DNA from: Prolixibacteraceae bacterium
GTDB taxonomy: Bacteria > Bacteroidota > Bacteroidia > Bacteroidales > Prolixibacteraceae
Assembly: GCA_019459485.1 (NCBI GenBank)
Contig: JAIBEZ010000011.1
Location: forward strand, 1 to 64,000
Length of the DNA: 64,000 nucleotides
Direction: 5' to 3'
Shown here: one piece after another, positions 34,592 through 43,840 of the stretch
How positions within the stretch are numbered: position 1 is the stretch's first letter
Layout: every line of letters begins with the position of its first letter
Made by a program: the position numbers and the translations under genes
Notes under the pieces: generated by a model
Databases searched by the model: none
The model's input: the letters and a program-made list of their open reading frames with translations, nothing else
Told to the model about the DNA's origin: nothing

Positions 34592-35821
34592 ATGATTCAG
34601 AAGTATCTTGAAGATTATGCTGCGTTTTGGGAAAACAGCAAATCTGATCTCCCATTTATCACCAAAAAATTCAACCAGAACGAAAAACAATCGCGTGAAG
34701 AAATTCTTGATCAGTACATTCAGTCGGTAAAAGTCGTCAGAAATGGAAAGTTAACCCGGAAGAATTTCAATGAAAAGGACGAACAATTGTTCTTTGAAAA
34801 TACACGAACCTTTTTCAGGGATGGGCTCGACTTCACCCAGATGCAACTTCAGGTAATGTTCTCAGACGAATTAACTGAGGTTACAAGGCAATTTGTAAGA
34901 AAGGCAAGACGGTTCGATCCAACATTGACATTTCACGATATTTTTCAGGCTTGCCGGAATATGTGGATTATGAATGGATTACAAATAGTATTGGGGCTAC
35001 CGATCAGGCAAACCTCATCTATGTTTGCTTATAGTTTGTTGTACCCATATACTGACAATCTGATCGATAATCCTGCGATCAGCTCATCTGATAAGTTAAT
35101 TTTCAGCAATAATTTTTATTTGCGTTTGAATGGTCAAAATCCAGAGCCGAACAATGATTCAGAAAGGACTATTTTTAGTTTGGTATCGATGATTGAAGAT
35201 GAATATCCGCGATCAGATTATCCTGAAGTTTACCAGAGTTTACTTGCAATACATCAGGCTCAAACGCAAAGTATGTATTTAATTCATTCCGGTGATGCCC
35301 TTTCTGAAACCGAAATTCTAAAGATATGCATTGCAAAAGGTGGTGCATCGGTTTTGGCCGACGGTTATCTGGTTGCTGGCCGACTCAGTAATGATCAGGA
35401 GTATTTTCTGTTTGGATACGGTGCATATTTGCAGTTATTAGATGATATTCAGGATGTTGATGAAGATCATGCTGCCGGTTTGAAAACTGTTTTTTCAGGA
35501 ATTAATCAATTGCTGGATACCAGGATAAATAAAACTTACTGGTTTGGAGAGCAGGTTATGAAAAGTCTGCCACTTTTTGGAGGTCAACATATTGATGTAT
35601 TTCAATCGTTGATGCGAAAAAGTATGGATCTTTTTATCATCGAAGCTATCGCACAAAATTCTGATTATTACAGTAAAAAGTATGTGCTCGAAATGGAAAA
35701 TCACTCTCCGTTCAGTTTTTCATTTATTCAGAAAAGAAAAGAAAAATTTGCTCCATATAACGGACTTTTGCTCACCGCCATTGAAGAATTCGCATTAAAT
35801 GAATACACAAATGCCAATTAA
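34592..35821 (+). CDS. Class I isoprenoid-synthase-like protein
   Basis: The 409-residue product is predicted all-helical. It has two aspartate-rich motifs at the spacing of class I terpenoid or prenyl synthases: DNLID at 155-159 and DDIQD at 284-288 (in YLQLLDDIQDVDEDHAAG). The second is very close to the DDxxD of trans-prenyl diphosphate synthases. The first departs from the usual DDxxD, and overall similarity to IspA or squalene synthase is not evident. I regard it as a member of the loosely named class 1 isoprenoid biosynthesis enzyme group. Product unknown. No terpene cyclase partners or carotenoid genes lie nearby. It borders the tRNA-Leu target but lies outside the element. Confidence 0.6.
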   Translation: MIQKYLEDYAAFWENSKSDLPFITKKFNQNEKQSREEILDQYIQSVKVVRNGKLTRKNFNEKDEQLFFENTRTFFRDGLDFTQMQLQVMFSDELTEVTRQFVRKARRFDPTLTFHDIFQACRNMWIMNGLQIVLGLPIRQTSSMFAYSLLYPYTDNLIDNPAISSSDKLIFSNNFYLRLNGQNPEPNNDSERTIFSLVSMIEDEYPRSDYPEVYQSLLAIHQAQTQSMYLIHSGDALSETEILKICIAKGGASVLADGYLVAGRLSNDQEYFLFGYGAYLQLLDDIQDVDEDHAAGLKTVFSGINQLLDTRINKTYWFGEQVMKSLPLFGGQHIDVFQSLMRKSMDLFIIEAIAQNSDYYSKKYVLEMENHSPFSFSFIQKRKEKFAPYNGLLLTAIEEFALNEYTNAN

Positions 35822-35943
35822 TACCTGTGTTGAGGCATTTATTTTTGTGTTATAAAAAATAAAGTGTTTGAAAGACAATTATTTTTTTGTTGTTTTGAGT
35901 TCTTAACTCGGAAACTAATACATAACCAATAAAATTACTCAAC

Positions 35944-37488
35944 ATGAAGAAGTTATCTCTATTTTTATTCATTCTGTTTGCCGCTTTTGCTACAAATGCT
36001 CAGGTCAATGTACTTTCGATTGACGTTGCCGGAGGGAAAACCCAGATCAATAAAAACATTTACGGTCAGTTTGCCGAACATCTTGGCCGTTGTATTTACG
36101 ACGGAATTTGGGTAGGTAAAGATTCTCCCATCCCCAACGTTAACGGTTACCGCAAAGATATTATTGAAGCTCTTCAGGCATTGAAAGTTCCGGTACTTCG
36201 CTGGCCGGGAGGTTGTTTTGCCGATACTTATCATTGGAAAGACGGTGTTGGTCCACTGAACCAACGTCCAAAAATTAAAAATGTATTCTGGGGAGGAACA
36301 GTTGAAGACAACAGTTTTGGTACCAACGAATTTCTTGATCTTTGCGAATTACTGAAGTGTGATCCGTACATTTCAGCCAATGTTGGTTCAGGAACTGTGG
36401 TTGAGATGGTGGAATGGATCGAATACATGACTTCGGATGATGATGTTCCGATGGCCAACCTCCGCCGGAAAAATGGCCGCGATAAACCATGGGATGTGAA
36501 ATTTCTTGGAATTGGCAACGAAAGCTGGGGTTGCGGTGGTGATATGACTCCTGAGTTTTATGCCGACCTGATGAGGCAGTTTTCCAATTATGCCAAAATG
36601 TATGGTGGCGATAAATTCGACCGTATCGGTTGCGGTTCAAACGGAAGCGATTTTAACTGGACCAAAGTACTGATGGAAAAAGGTCGTAACAACATGGATG
36701 GATTGTCGTTGCATTATTACACAATTGCTGGTGAAGGCTGGAACAACAAATCTGCAGCAACCGGTTTTGGCGAAGAATTGTATTTTTCAGGATTGAAAAA
36801 AGGTTTGTACATGGATGAATTGGTGAGTAAACATTCATCTATTATGGATCAGTACGACAGGGATAAACGCGTTGATTTATTGGTTGACGAATGGGGAATC
36901 TGGACTGATGTTGAACCCGGAACTATTCCCGGACATCTCTTCCAGCAGAATTCGATGCGCGATGCATTGATTGCTTCAAGTACGCTGGATATTCTGAACA
37001 AACATGCCGATCGTGTAAAGATGGCCAACATTGCACAGATTGTGAATGTATTACAGGCAATGATTTTAACCGAAGGAAACAAAATGGTGCTGACTCCAAC
37101 TTATCATGTTTTCAAAATGTACAATGTGCATCAGGATGCAACTTTACTACCGTCGAGCCTGTTTTGCGAGCAGTACAAACTGGGAAACGACCAGATTCCT
37201 GCCATCAGCAGCTCTGCATCGGTTGATAAAAACGGTAAAATCCATGTTACTCTCAGCAACCTGAATCCAAACAAAGAGATAAAACTTGAGATCAATCTTT
37301 CCGGAAAAGGGTTTGCAAAAATCAATTCAGGAACAGTTTTAACTGCTGCCGCTTTCAATTCTGTCAATACTTTCGATAAGCCTGAAGATGTAAAGCCTGT
37401 TGCGTTTAAAAATGCAAAGAAGGTTTCCGACAGCAAGTTGGAAGTGAGCATACCTTCCAAATCAGTAGTTGTTTTAGAATTGGAGTAG
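35944..37488 (+). CDS. Exported GH51 alpha-L-arabinofuranosidase
   Basis: The 514-residue product has a signal peptide ending near TNAQ (residue 20). A GH51 TIM barrel and a C-terminal beta sandwich follow. GQFAEHLGRCIYDGIW and LRWPGGCFADTYHWKDGVGP are family signatures. Glu193 in GIGNESWGCGG is the acid/base and Glu316 in LLVDEWGIW the nucleophile. The enzyme releases terminal arabinofuranose from arabinan or arabinoxylan. Unlike many GH51 enzymes it is exported, which fits the GH42 enzyme elsewhere in the window. A strong terminator follows. Confidence 0.95.
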   Translation: MKKLSLFLFILFAAFATNAQVNVLSIDVAGGKTQINKNIYGQFAEHLGRCIYDGIWVGKDSPIPNVNGYRKDIIEALQALKVPVLRWPGGCFADTYHWKDGVGPLNQRPKIKNVFWGGTVEDNSFGTNEFLDLCELLKCDPYISANVGSGTVVEMVEWIEYMTSDDDVPMANLRRKNGRDKPWDVKFLGIGNESWGCGGDMTPEFYADLMRQFSNYAKMYGGDKFDRIGCGSNGSDFNWTKVLMEKGRNNMDGLSLHYYTIAGEGWNNKSAATGFGEELYFSGLKKGLYMDELVSKHSSIMDQYDRDKRVDLLVDEWGIWTDVEPGTIPGHLFQQNSMRDALIASSTLDILNKHADRVKMANIAQIVNVLQAMILTEGNKMVLTPTYHVFKMYNVHQDATLLPSSLFCEQYKLGNDQIPAISSSASVDKNGKIHVTLSNLNPNKEIKLEINLSGKGFAKINSGTVLTAAAFNSVNTFDKPEDVKPVAFKNAKKVSDSKLEVSIPSKSVVVLELE

Positions 37489-37550
37489 TTAGTAAATTCT
37501 GAAAATATCCTTTGCCGTCTGGCTTTAACCGACGGATATAATTATTAAAA

Positions 37551-37591
37551 AAATGGCCGGATTGTGAAAGCAGTCCGGCCATTTTTATTTT
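37551..37591 (+). terminator. Rho-independent terminator after the GH51 gene
   Basis: A 9-bp stem ATGGCCGGA/TCCGGCCAT with a 13-base loop is followed by TTTTATTTT. A smaller CCGTC/GACGG hairpin lies just before it (about 37514-37535). Confidence 0.85.
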
Positions 37592-37677
37592 AGCCCAGTC
37601 AATCTCATCAATCTCATCAATCTTCCTCAATCCTTTCAATCCCCAAAAATAATTTTCAAAACTCTCACTAAATCACT

Positions 37678-37685
37678 TAATTTTG
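37678..37685 (+). promoter_or_regulatory. -7 box upstream of the Gfo/Idh/MocA gene
   Basis: TAATTTTG matches TAnnTTTG and lies 25 bp before the ATG at 37711. A clear -33 element was not identified. Confidence 0.45.
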
Positions 37686-37710
37686 AGGTCTCCAAAGAAG
37701 AACTTATTTT

Positions 37711-38802
37711 ATGAATTCAGAAAAAGTGGTTATTGGTTTTTTAGGGGCTGGCGGAATAGCAAGGGCACATGCATTTGCGTTAAATTCGCTCAGGTATTTT
37801 TATCCTGAAGTTCCTGAAATTGTGTTTGAAGCCGTTTGTTCGGCCCGCAAGGAAAGCCGCGATGCTTTTGCAAAAAAAATCGGATTTAAAAAATCTCTTT
37901 CCATCGAAGAATTCAGGAGCAATACGGATATAAATACTGTGCTGATTTTAGGTCCCAACAAGGTTCATTTTGAGCATCTGAAACTGGCGCTTGAAATGCC
38001 TTCTGTCAAGCGGATTTACCTTGAAAAGCCGGTTTGTTCAAATCTGGAGGAAGAGCAGCAAATGGCCAAAATTGCGGTTGAATCAGGAAGAGTTATTCAG
38101 GTTGGACTTCAGTATTTGCAAACAGCTTCGGTGCGTGAAGCTTTGGCTTTCTGGCACTCCGGAAAACTCGGGAAACCGATTCATTTCGACCTGAAATATT
38201 ATCACGGCGATTATTTGCAGCAAACATACCGCGACAAGCGTGTGACCCGCCTCACACCTGCACCCGATGGCGGGGCGATGGCCGATTTGGGATCGCACGG
38301 GATCAGTTTGCTAATGGCTTTTTTGGGCGAAAATCTGCAAATTACAAGCGCTTTTCAGGCCGGCCGTTTTGCCGATGTTCCCGAAGATTCAGATTTGTTC
38401 AGTTCACTTTCGCTGGTTCATCCTGAAAATTTTGCAGCAGGAACGATGTCGGCCAGCCGAATCAGTTCGGGTACCGGCGATCTGGTTTCGCTCGAAATTT
38501 ATGCAGAAAAGGGAATGTTGCGGTATTCATCACATTCGGTTGATTATTTCGAATTTTATCTGGAAGAAACCGGACAGTGGACCCGGCAGGTTGTTGGAAG
38601 CAATTATTTGCCAATCAGCAGTTTCCCGTCAGGTCATGTTCCTCCGGGCTGGTTGCGTTCGATGATTCATGCGCATTATATCTTTTTGGGTGGCAACGAT
38701 TTAAAAGCCTTTGTTCCTGAACTTAAACACGGATTGGCTGTTCAGCGAATAGTCCGGGAAACAGCTGGTTTCCTGAAGGCTTACCGGAATAATTATAAGT
38801 AA
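37711..38802 (+). CDS. Gfo/Idh/MocA-family oxidoreductase
   Basis: The 363-residue product begins with the Rossmann motif VIGFLGAGGIARAHA. It carries the family hallmark EKPV (IYLEKPVCSNLEEEQQMA, residues about 103-120) and a C-terminal alpha/beta domain with YHGDYLQQTYRDKRV and DGGAMADLGSHGISLLM. These enzymes use NAD(P) to oxidise or reduce sugars and related polyols. There is no TAT signal, so it is cytoplasmic, unlike many Bacteroidota relatives. The lysine of EKP is intact. The substrate is not readable; a carbohydrate role fits the neighbours GH51 and malQ. Confidence 0.88.
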   Translation: MNSEKVVIGFLGAGGIARAHAFALNSLRYFYPEVPEIVFEAVCSARKESRDAFAKKIGFKKSLSIEEFRSNTDINTVLILGPNKVHFEHLKLALEMPSVKRIYLEKPVCSNLEEEQQMAKIAVESGRVIQVGLQYLQTASVREALAFWHSGKLGKPIHFDLKYYHGDYLQQTYRDKRVTRLTPAPDGGAMADLGSHGISLLMAFLGENLQITSAFQAGRFADVPEDSDLFSSLSLVHPENFAAGTMSASRISSGTGDLVSLEIYAEKGMLRYSSHSVDYFEFYLEETGQWTRQVVGSNYLPISSFPSGHVPPGWLRSMIHAHYIFLGGNDLKAFVPELKHGLAVQRIVRETAGFLKAYRNNYK

Positions 38803-38810
38803 ACCAGATT

Positions 38811-38995
38811 ACACAAATTTGCTCAGATAATAAGTCTCTATAAATCTGTGAAATATGTAGTGAAAAAATGATTGTTATGTTTAGTTGAATTTTGAAGATT
38901 CACTTTAATTGAAAATAAAAAGAATTCCACAAAATTTCTCAGATTTAAAATCTGTGGTAATCTGAGAAATCTGTGGTGAAAAATAAATTCTTATG
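38811..38995 (+). repeat. Two degenerate 69-bp direct repeats upstream of malQ
   Basis: Copy 1 (38811-38879) and copy 2 (38927-38995) align without gaps, with 51 of 69 positions identical by hand count. Both contain CTCAGAT..., AATCTG and GTGAAAAA and end in TTATG. The ATG closing copy 2 is the malQ start codon. The AATCTGTG(G) words resemble dispersed intergenic repeats common in this phylum. Confidence 0.7.
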
Positions 38996-40468
38996 GAAAG
39001 AAGTAGCGGAATATTATTGCATATCAGCTCGTTGCCGGGCAGTGACGGAATTGGAAGCCTGGGTAAGGAAGCATTTTTGTTTGTCGATTTTCTGGCAAAA
39101 ACAAAACAAAAGTTGTGGCAGATATTGCCGCTTTGCCCAACCGGTTATGGAAACTCTCCTTATCAATGCTATTCCGCATTTGCCGGCGATCCGCTGTTTA
39201 TAGATATTCAGCAATTGGTAGCCGATCGTTTGATTTCAAAAGATTCGGTAACCGATCAGCATTTCAAAGTGAAAAAAGTAGAATTCGAAAAGGTAGAGGA
39301 ATGGAAAATGTTCCTTTTTCACGAAGCGTTTGCCAGTTTTAAAAGGAACTTCGATCGCTACAAAGACGAATATGTTGCGTTTATGAGTCATAACTCCTGG
39401 TGGCTGGACGATTATGCACTGTTTCGTTCGCTAAAATCCAAATATGGCGAAACTGTTTGGAATACCTGGAAGAAAAAGCTTGTAATCCGCGATAAGCCGA
39501 CACTTCAGGAGGCATTTCAGGAATTGCACGCCGAAATTGATTTTCATCGTTTCCTGCAATTCATTTTTTTCAGGCAGTGGTTTAAACTGAAAAACTATGC
39601 CAACTCGAAAGGCATTTCAATTATTGGCGATATTCCTTTGTATGTTTCGCTTGACAGTGCCGATGTTTGGGCCAATCAGGATATATTCCTGCTTGATTCA
39701 GATTCAAAACCAACCCAGGTTGGGGGCGTTCCACCCGATTATTTCAGCGAAACCGGCCAGTTGTGGGGAAATCCGGTGTTCGACTGGGAAAGGGTAGCCG
39801 AGCGCGATTTCGACTGGTGGCTGGCACGCATTCATTTTAACCTCCGGATGTTCGATCAGGTTCGGGTGGATCATTTTCGCGGATTGGAATCGTTCTGGGC
39901 AGTAGCTGCTGAAGCAAAAACGGCAGTAGTGGGAGAATGGCTTCCTGCAAAAGGCCATGAATTGTTCAGAAAATTAAAGGAAAAGTTCGGAAAATTAAAT
40001 ATTATCGCAGAAGATTTGGGTGTTATTACTCCTGAAGTTGAGAAATTACGGGATGATTTTGGACTGCCGGGAATGAAAATCCTGCAGTTCGCTTTTGGGT
40101 CGGATGCCGCGAATGAGAATTTACCGCACAACTACGACTCGAATTTTGTAGTTTACACCGGAACCCACGACAATGATACCACGCTGGGGTGGTTTAATTC
40201 TATCGAAAAGCCTGAACGCAAAATCCTCCGTAAATATTTGAAAGGTGATGGGAAAGAAATGGTTCGGCAAATGACAGAATATGCCTGGGCATCATCAGCA
40301 ATGATGGCGCTGATTCCGATGCAGGATTTGTTGGGGCTGGACACTGAAGCCCGAATGAACACTCCGGGAACAGCAACTGGAAACTGGACCTGGCGCTTTG
40401 CCTGGCCTCAGGTACGTTCAAATCACCATCATTTTTTAAGGGAAATCACGAAGAAGTATAACCGGTAG
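38993..40468 (+). CDS. malQ: 4-alpha-glucanotransferase (GH77 amylomaltase)
   Basis: The 491-residue product is of the usual short bacterial MalQ type. It opens with RSSGILLHISSLPGSDGIGSLG and contains WQILPLCPTGYGNSPYQ. The catalytic nucleophile is Asp293 (RVDHFRG), the acid/base Glu340 (IIAEDLG) and the transition-state stabiliser Asp393 (GTHDND). It disproportionates maltodextrins during glycogen or maltose metabolism in the cytoplasm. The start codon sits at the end of a 69-bp repeat. Intact. Confidence 0.96.
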   Translation: MERSSGILLHISSLPGSDGIGSLGKEAFLFVDFLAKTKQKLWQILPLCPTGYGNSPYQCYSAFAGDPLFIDIQQLVADRLISKDSVTDQHFKVKKVEFEKVEEWKMFLFHEAFASFKRNFDRYKDEYVAFMSHNSWWLDDYALFRSLKSKYGETVWNTWKKKLVIRDKPTLQEAFQELHAEIDFHRFLQFIFFRQWFKLKNYANSKGISIIGDIPLYVSLDSADVWANQDIFLLDSDSKPTQVGGVPPDYFSETGQLWGNPVFDWERVAERDFDWWLARIHFNLRMFDQVRVDHFRGLESFWAVAAEAKTAVVGEWLPAKGHELFRKLKEKFGKLNIIAEDLGVITPEVEKLRDDFGLPGMKILQFAFGSDAANENLPHNYDSNFVVYTGTHDNDTTLGWFNSIEKPERKILRKYLKGDGKEMVRQMTEYAWASSAMMALIPMQDLLGLDTEARMNTPGTATGNWTWRFAWPQVRSNHHHFLREITKKYNR

Positions 40469-40482
40469 GAGAATTCCTGAAT

Positions 40483-41289
40483 TTATTTTATAAACTTTAG
40501 AAGCGCGTCCATAAACAGTTTTGGTTGTTCTGCGTGAAGCCAGTGTCCGGCATTCGGAATTTCAGTGATAATTGATTCAGGATAAATACGTTTGATGATT
40601 TTTTCGTCTTCAGGAAGTATATAATTCGATTTTGCTCCCTTGATAAACAGAACCGGATAATTAAAAATCGGTAATCTGTCTTCGAACCATCTTTCGTTCA
40701 CTCCACTGATGATTTCATCAAGATTGTCATACAATGCTTTTACATTCAACCGCCATTCGAATTGATGGATTTCTTTGCTGCGGTGTACATTTTTCAATAG
40801 AAATTGAACGATCTGAGCACTGTCAATTTTCTGAAGAAGATAAATTTCAACTTCTTTTCTCGATTCAATTTTTCTGAAATCGATTTCGATCATGGCCTGC
40901 AGTATGTTCTTGTGCAGGAAATACTGGCTTTCGTCGTTCAGTAAAAAATAGTTTTTGGGAGCAATGTCAACAATGATCAGTTTTTCAATTCGTTCAGGAT
41001 AATCGGCCGCAAAACACATGGCAGTTTTCCCGCCCATGCTGTGCCCCATCACAATGGCTTTTTCAATTTTATGCTCATCGAAAAATTCTGCCAGATCATT
41101 TTTTAAGGCTTCGTAGCTGTGCTCATCCGAATTGGGTGAACGGCCATGATTGCGTTGGTCGATCATATAAACTTTGAACAGAGCGCTTAATTTTTTGCCC
41201 ACAGTCAGCCAGTTGTCCGACGATCCGTACAATCCATGAACAATAACAATTGGAAAGCCTTCGCCTTCTTCTCTGAAAAAGAGTTTCAT
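40483..41289 (-). CDS. Alpha/beta-hydrolase (YbfF-like esterase)
   Basis: The 268-residue product has the alpha/beta-hydrolase order: oxyanion segment VHGLYGSSDNW, nucleophile elbow GHSMGGKT, an acidic residue in the region of FIKGAKSNYI, and the final His in NAGHWLHAEQP. DQRNHGRS after the second strand is typical of YbfF-type esterases. The natural substrate is unknown. Its ATG lies 6 bp after the pdxJ stop, so it should be transcribed with pdxJ. Confidence 0.85.
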   Translation of the reverse strand: MKLFFREEGEGFPIVIVHGLYGSSDNWLTVGKKLSALFKVYMIDQRNHGRSPNSDEHSYEALKNDLAEFFDEHKIEKAIVMGHSMGGKTAMCFAADYPERIEKLIIVDIAPKNYFLLNDESQYFLHKNILQAMIEIDFRKIESRKEVEIYLLQKIDSAQIVQFLLKNVHRSKEIHQFEWRLNVKALYDNLDEIISGVNERWFEDRLPIFNYPVLFIKGAKSNYILPEDEKIIKRIYPESIITEIPNAGHWLHAEQPKLFMDALLKFIK

Positions 41290-41295
41290 CAGCGG

Positions 41296-42009
41296 CTATT
41301 TCAGGCAGGAAAGATATTCCTGAATGGTGTTTCTCATACCCAAATAAAGTGCATCAGCAATTAATGCATGGCCGATGGAGACTTCGTCGAGAAAAGGTAC
41401 ATGATCCTGAAAAAAGCGAAGGTTCTTCAGGCTTAAATCGTGACCTGCATTGATTCCCAAACCGAGCTCGTGGGCAAGTTTAGCTGATTCGGTGAAAGGT
41501 GCAACCGCTTTGATCGGATCAACCGGATACATTTTTGCAAATGGTTCGGTATAAAGTTCAATCCGGTCGGTTCCGGTTTCTTTGGCGCCTTTGATCATTG
41601 CCATATCCGGATCGACAAAAATAGAGGTTCGGATACCTTCGGCCTTGAAGCGGGCAATTACTTCTTTCAGGAATGAAAGGTGTTGAATGGTATCCCATCC
41701 ATGATCGGAAGTGAGCTGATCGTGGGCGTCGGGTACCAGCGTCACCTGATCAGCCTTTACCTCAATTACCATTTGAATAAAATCTTCGCCCGGATAGCCT
41801 TCAATATTTAACTCAGTGGTAATATAAGGTTTAATGTCAAAAACATCTTGCTTTCGGATATGCCGCTCATCTGGTCTTGGGTGAACAGTAATTCCTTGTG
41901 CACCAAAATTTTGACAATTAATTGCGGCTTCCAGGACACTCGGTGTGGTTCCGCCCCTTGAATTTCTTAATGTTGCTATTTTGTTTATATTTACGCTAAG
42001 TCTGGTCAT
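41296..42009 (-). CDS. pdxJ: Pyridoxine 5'-phosphate synthase
   Basis: The 237-residue product matches PdxJ throughout: [17 protein letters not shown] at the start (His is replaced by Lys in the usual VNIDHVATLRN), [33 protein letters not shown], and [13 protein letters not shown] near the end. It condenses 1-deoxy-xylulose phosphate with 3-amino-2-oxopropyl phosphate, the last step of de novo vitamin B6 synthesis. It is divergent from the CBS-domain gene and shares a transcript with the hydrolase downstream. Confidence 0.95.
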   Translation of the reverse strand: MTRLSVNINKIATLRNSRGGTTPSVLEAAINCQNFGAQGITVHPRPDERHIRKQDVFDIKPYITTELNIEGYPGEDFIQMVIEVKADQVTLVPDAHDQLTSDHGWDTIQHLSFLKEVIARFKAEGIRTSIFVDPDMAMIKGAKETGTDRIELYTEPFAKMYPVDPIKAVAPFTESAKLAHELGLGINAGHDLSLKNLRFFQDHVPFLDEVSIGHALIADALYLGMRNTIQEYLSCLK

Positions 42010-42076
42010 GATCTGAATTTTATGGGTGCAAGGTACGATTTTTGATTCGATTGGCTGATAATGAAAACTTAAAAAG

Positions 42077-42742
42077 ATGATAGCACAAAACCTCCTTTCT
42101 GAAGTAGTCCCTTCGTTGAGGCTTACTGACAGCGGTCAGAAAGCACTCAACTGGATGGAGATATTCAGGATTTCGCATTTGGCGGTGGTCGATGGGAAAG
42201 AACTGATCGGTTTGATCTCGGATAAGATTATATACGATTTAAACATCACAGATAAACCGGTTGGTGATTATGTAGAGCATTTACTTTCGCCGCATGTTCA
42301 CACCAATCAGCATATATATGAAGTTTTTTCTGCCATTTCGGTACTAAAATTAAGTGCTGTACCGGTACTCGACCTTCATCATGAGTATTGTGGAGTAATT
42401 ACTGTTTTTGACCTGGCTCAGAAGTTTACTGATTTGGTTGCAGTTCGTGAACCTGGTGGAGTTATCGTGTTGGAATTGAATTCGATCGATTATTCATTGT
42501 CGCAAATTGCACAGATAGTTGAAGGCAATGATGCAAAGATTCTGAGTTTTTATGTCAATCAGGAAGAGGATTCGAAAATGATGGACATCACACTGAAAAT
42601 AAATGTCGTTGATTTGTCGTCAATAATTCAGACATTTGTGCGGTACGATTACAATATTAAAGCGGTTTATATGGATGAGTCAATCATACAAGACTTATAC
42701 GACGACCGGTACGATCAACTGATAAAATTTATGAATATCTGA
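42077..42742 (+). CDS. CBS-domain protein with a C-terminal ACT-like part
   Basis: The 221-residue product has a pair of CBS motifs (about 1-125; [13 protein letters not shown] and [21 protein letters not shown]) and an ACT-like region (about 130-195; [26 protein letters not shown]). The arrangement resembles AcuB-like regulatory proteins that bind adenine nucleotides. It heads the plus-strand cluster of nadK and the envelope genes and probably has a regulatory role. Partner unknown. Confidence 0.8.
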   Translation: MIAQNLLSEVVPSLRLTDSGQKALNWMEIFRISHLAVVDGKELIGLISDKIIYDLNITDKPVGDYVEHLLSPHVHTNQHIYEVFSAISVLKLSAVPVLDLHHEYCGVITVFDLAQKFTDLVAVREPGGVIVLELNSIDYSLSQIAQIVEGNDAKILSFYVNQEEDSKMMDITLKINVVDLSSIIQTFVRYDYNIKAVYMDESIIQDLYDDRYDQLIKFMNI

Positions 42743-42782
42743 TTCAAGACAAATAATCTATCCATCAACTCTATTATTTCCA

Positions 42783-43664
42783 ATGAAGATAGCACTTTAC
42801 GGCCTTACCGTTAATCCTGATTTTGTTGATGAATTTGCCAGACTTCTGGACTTGTTGAAAGAGAAACAAGTTGAATATTTCGTTTACCGGCCCTTTCTGG
42901 AATACATGCAACAGGATTGTTGCCTGAAACCTGAAATTGCCGGGGTATTTGAAAGCGGCGAAGATTTACCTGATAATGTGTCATATATTTTCAGCCTTGG
43001 TGGAGATGGAACCTTGCTGAAATCATTTATGGTGGCGCAAAAAAGTTCAATCCCATTGGTGGGAATCAATTCAGGCCGCCTTGGATTTCTTTCAGATATT
43101 TCGCGTATTGAAATAGGACAGGCGCTGGATGACATTATCTCAGGAAATGTAATTATTGACGAACGGACTGTGTTGGAATTGGAAATTGCGCACAACGACC
43201 ATTCTGATTTTCATTATGCATTGAATGAAATCACGGTGACCAAACTTGATTCATCATCTATGATCAGTATTAACACCTTTGTAAACGATGAATACCTGAA
43301 TACCTATTGGGCCGATGGTTTGATTATTGCAACTCCCACCGGATCAACAGCCTATTCGCTCAGTGTTGGAGGCCCGATTCTTTCTCCCGATTCGCGGAAT
43401 TTTGTAATTAGTCCGATAGCTGCCCATCACCTGACCGTTCGTCCAATTGTTGTGCCCGACCATCATTCCATTACTTTGCAGGTTGAAGGCCGCGGTCTTC
43501 ATTTCCTTACTTCGGTTGACTCCCAATCAGAACCAATTTACTTTTCGGTTATGTTGAAAATTCGCAAGGCTTCCTTTAATGTCAAGACTGTCAGATTAAA
43601 AGACCACAGTTTCTTCTCAACTTTAAGGAATAAACTGATGTGGGGTGTTGACAAACGAAATTAA
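42783..43664 (+). CDS. nadK: NAD kinase
   Basis: The 293-residue product has the NAD-kinase signature GGDGT at 73-77 (SLGGDGTLLKS), GINSGRLGFLSD, NEITVTK, and TPTGSTAYSLSVGGPI. It phosphorylates NAD to NADP using ATP. It starts 40 bp after the CBS gene. In Bacteroidota nadK commonly precedes the DUF6089-uppS-bamA cluster, as seen here. Confidence 0.96.
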   Translation: MKIALYGLTVNPDFVDEFARLLDLLKEKQVEYFVYRPFLEYMQQDCCLKPEIAGVFESGEDLPDNVSYIFSLGGDGTLLKSFMVAQKSSIPLVGINSGRLGFLSDISRIEIGQALDDIISGNVIIDERTVLELEIAHNDHSDFHYALNEITVTKLDSSSMISINTFVNDEYLNTYWADGLIIATPTGSTAYSLSVGGPILSPDSRNFVISPIAAHHLTVRPIVVPDHHSITLQVEGRGLHFLTSVDSQSEPIYFSVMLKIRKASFNVKTVRLKDHSFFSTLRNKLMWGVDKRN

Positions 43665-43744
43665 TTTCAGACCAAGCTTAACAATTTTTAACCTCTATTT
43701 GGGTTTTATAGTATGCATCAGGCATGGATATATAAGAATTGTAT

Positions 43745-43752
43745 TACTTTTG
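43745..43752 (+). promoter_or_regulatory. -7 box upstream of the DUF6089 gene
   Basis: TACTTTTG matches TAnnTTTG, 88 bp before the ATG at 43841. No convincing -33 element is visible. It would drive the DUF6089-uppS-bamA-skp run independently of nadK. Confidence 0.5.
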
Positions 43753-43840
43753 TAGCACTTGAAAGGTGTTATGTTCAGAATATAAATGATAGAGCCTGAA
43801 TGATTTACAGAGTTTAAAACCCTTTCAAAATTGTATTTCA

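Noticed and set aside
37500-37680. Possible CRISPR-like or tandem repeat (AATCTCATC words)
   Set aside because: Only a few 9-10 bp simple-sequence units; no regular repeat-spacer structure. No CRISPR array was seen anywhere in the window.
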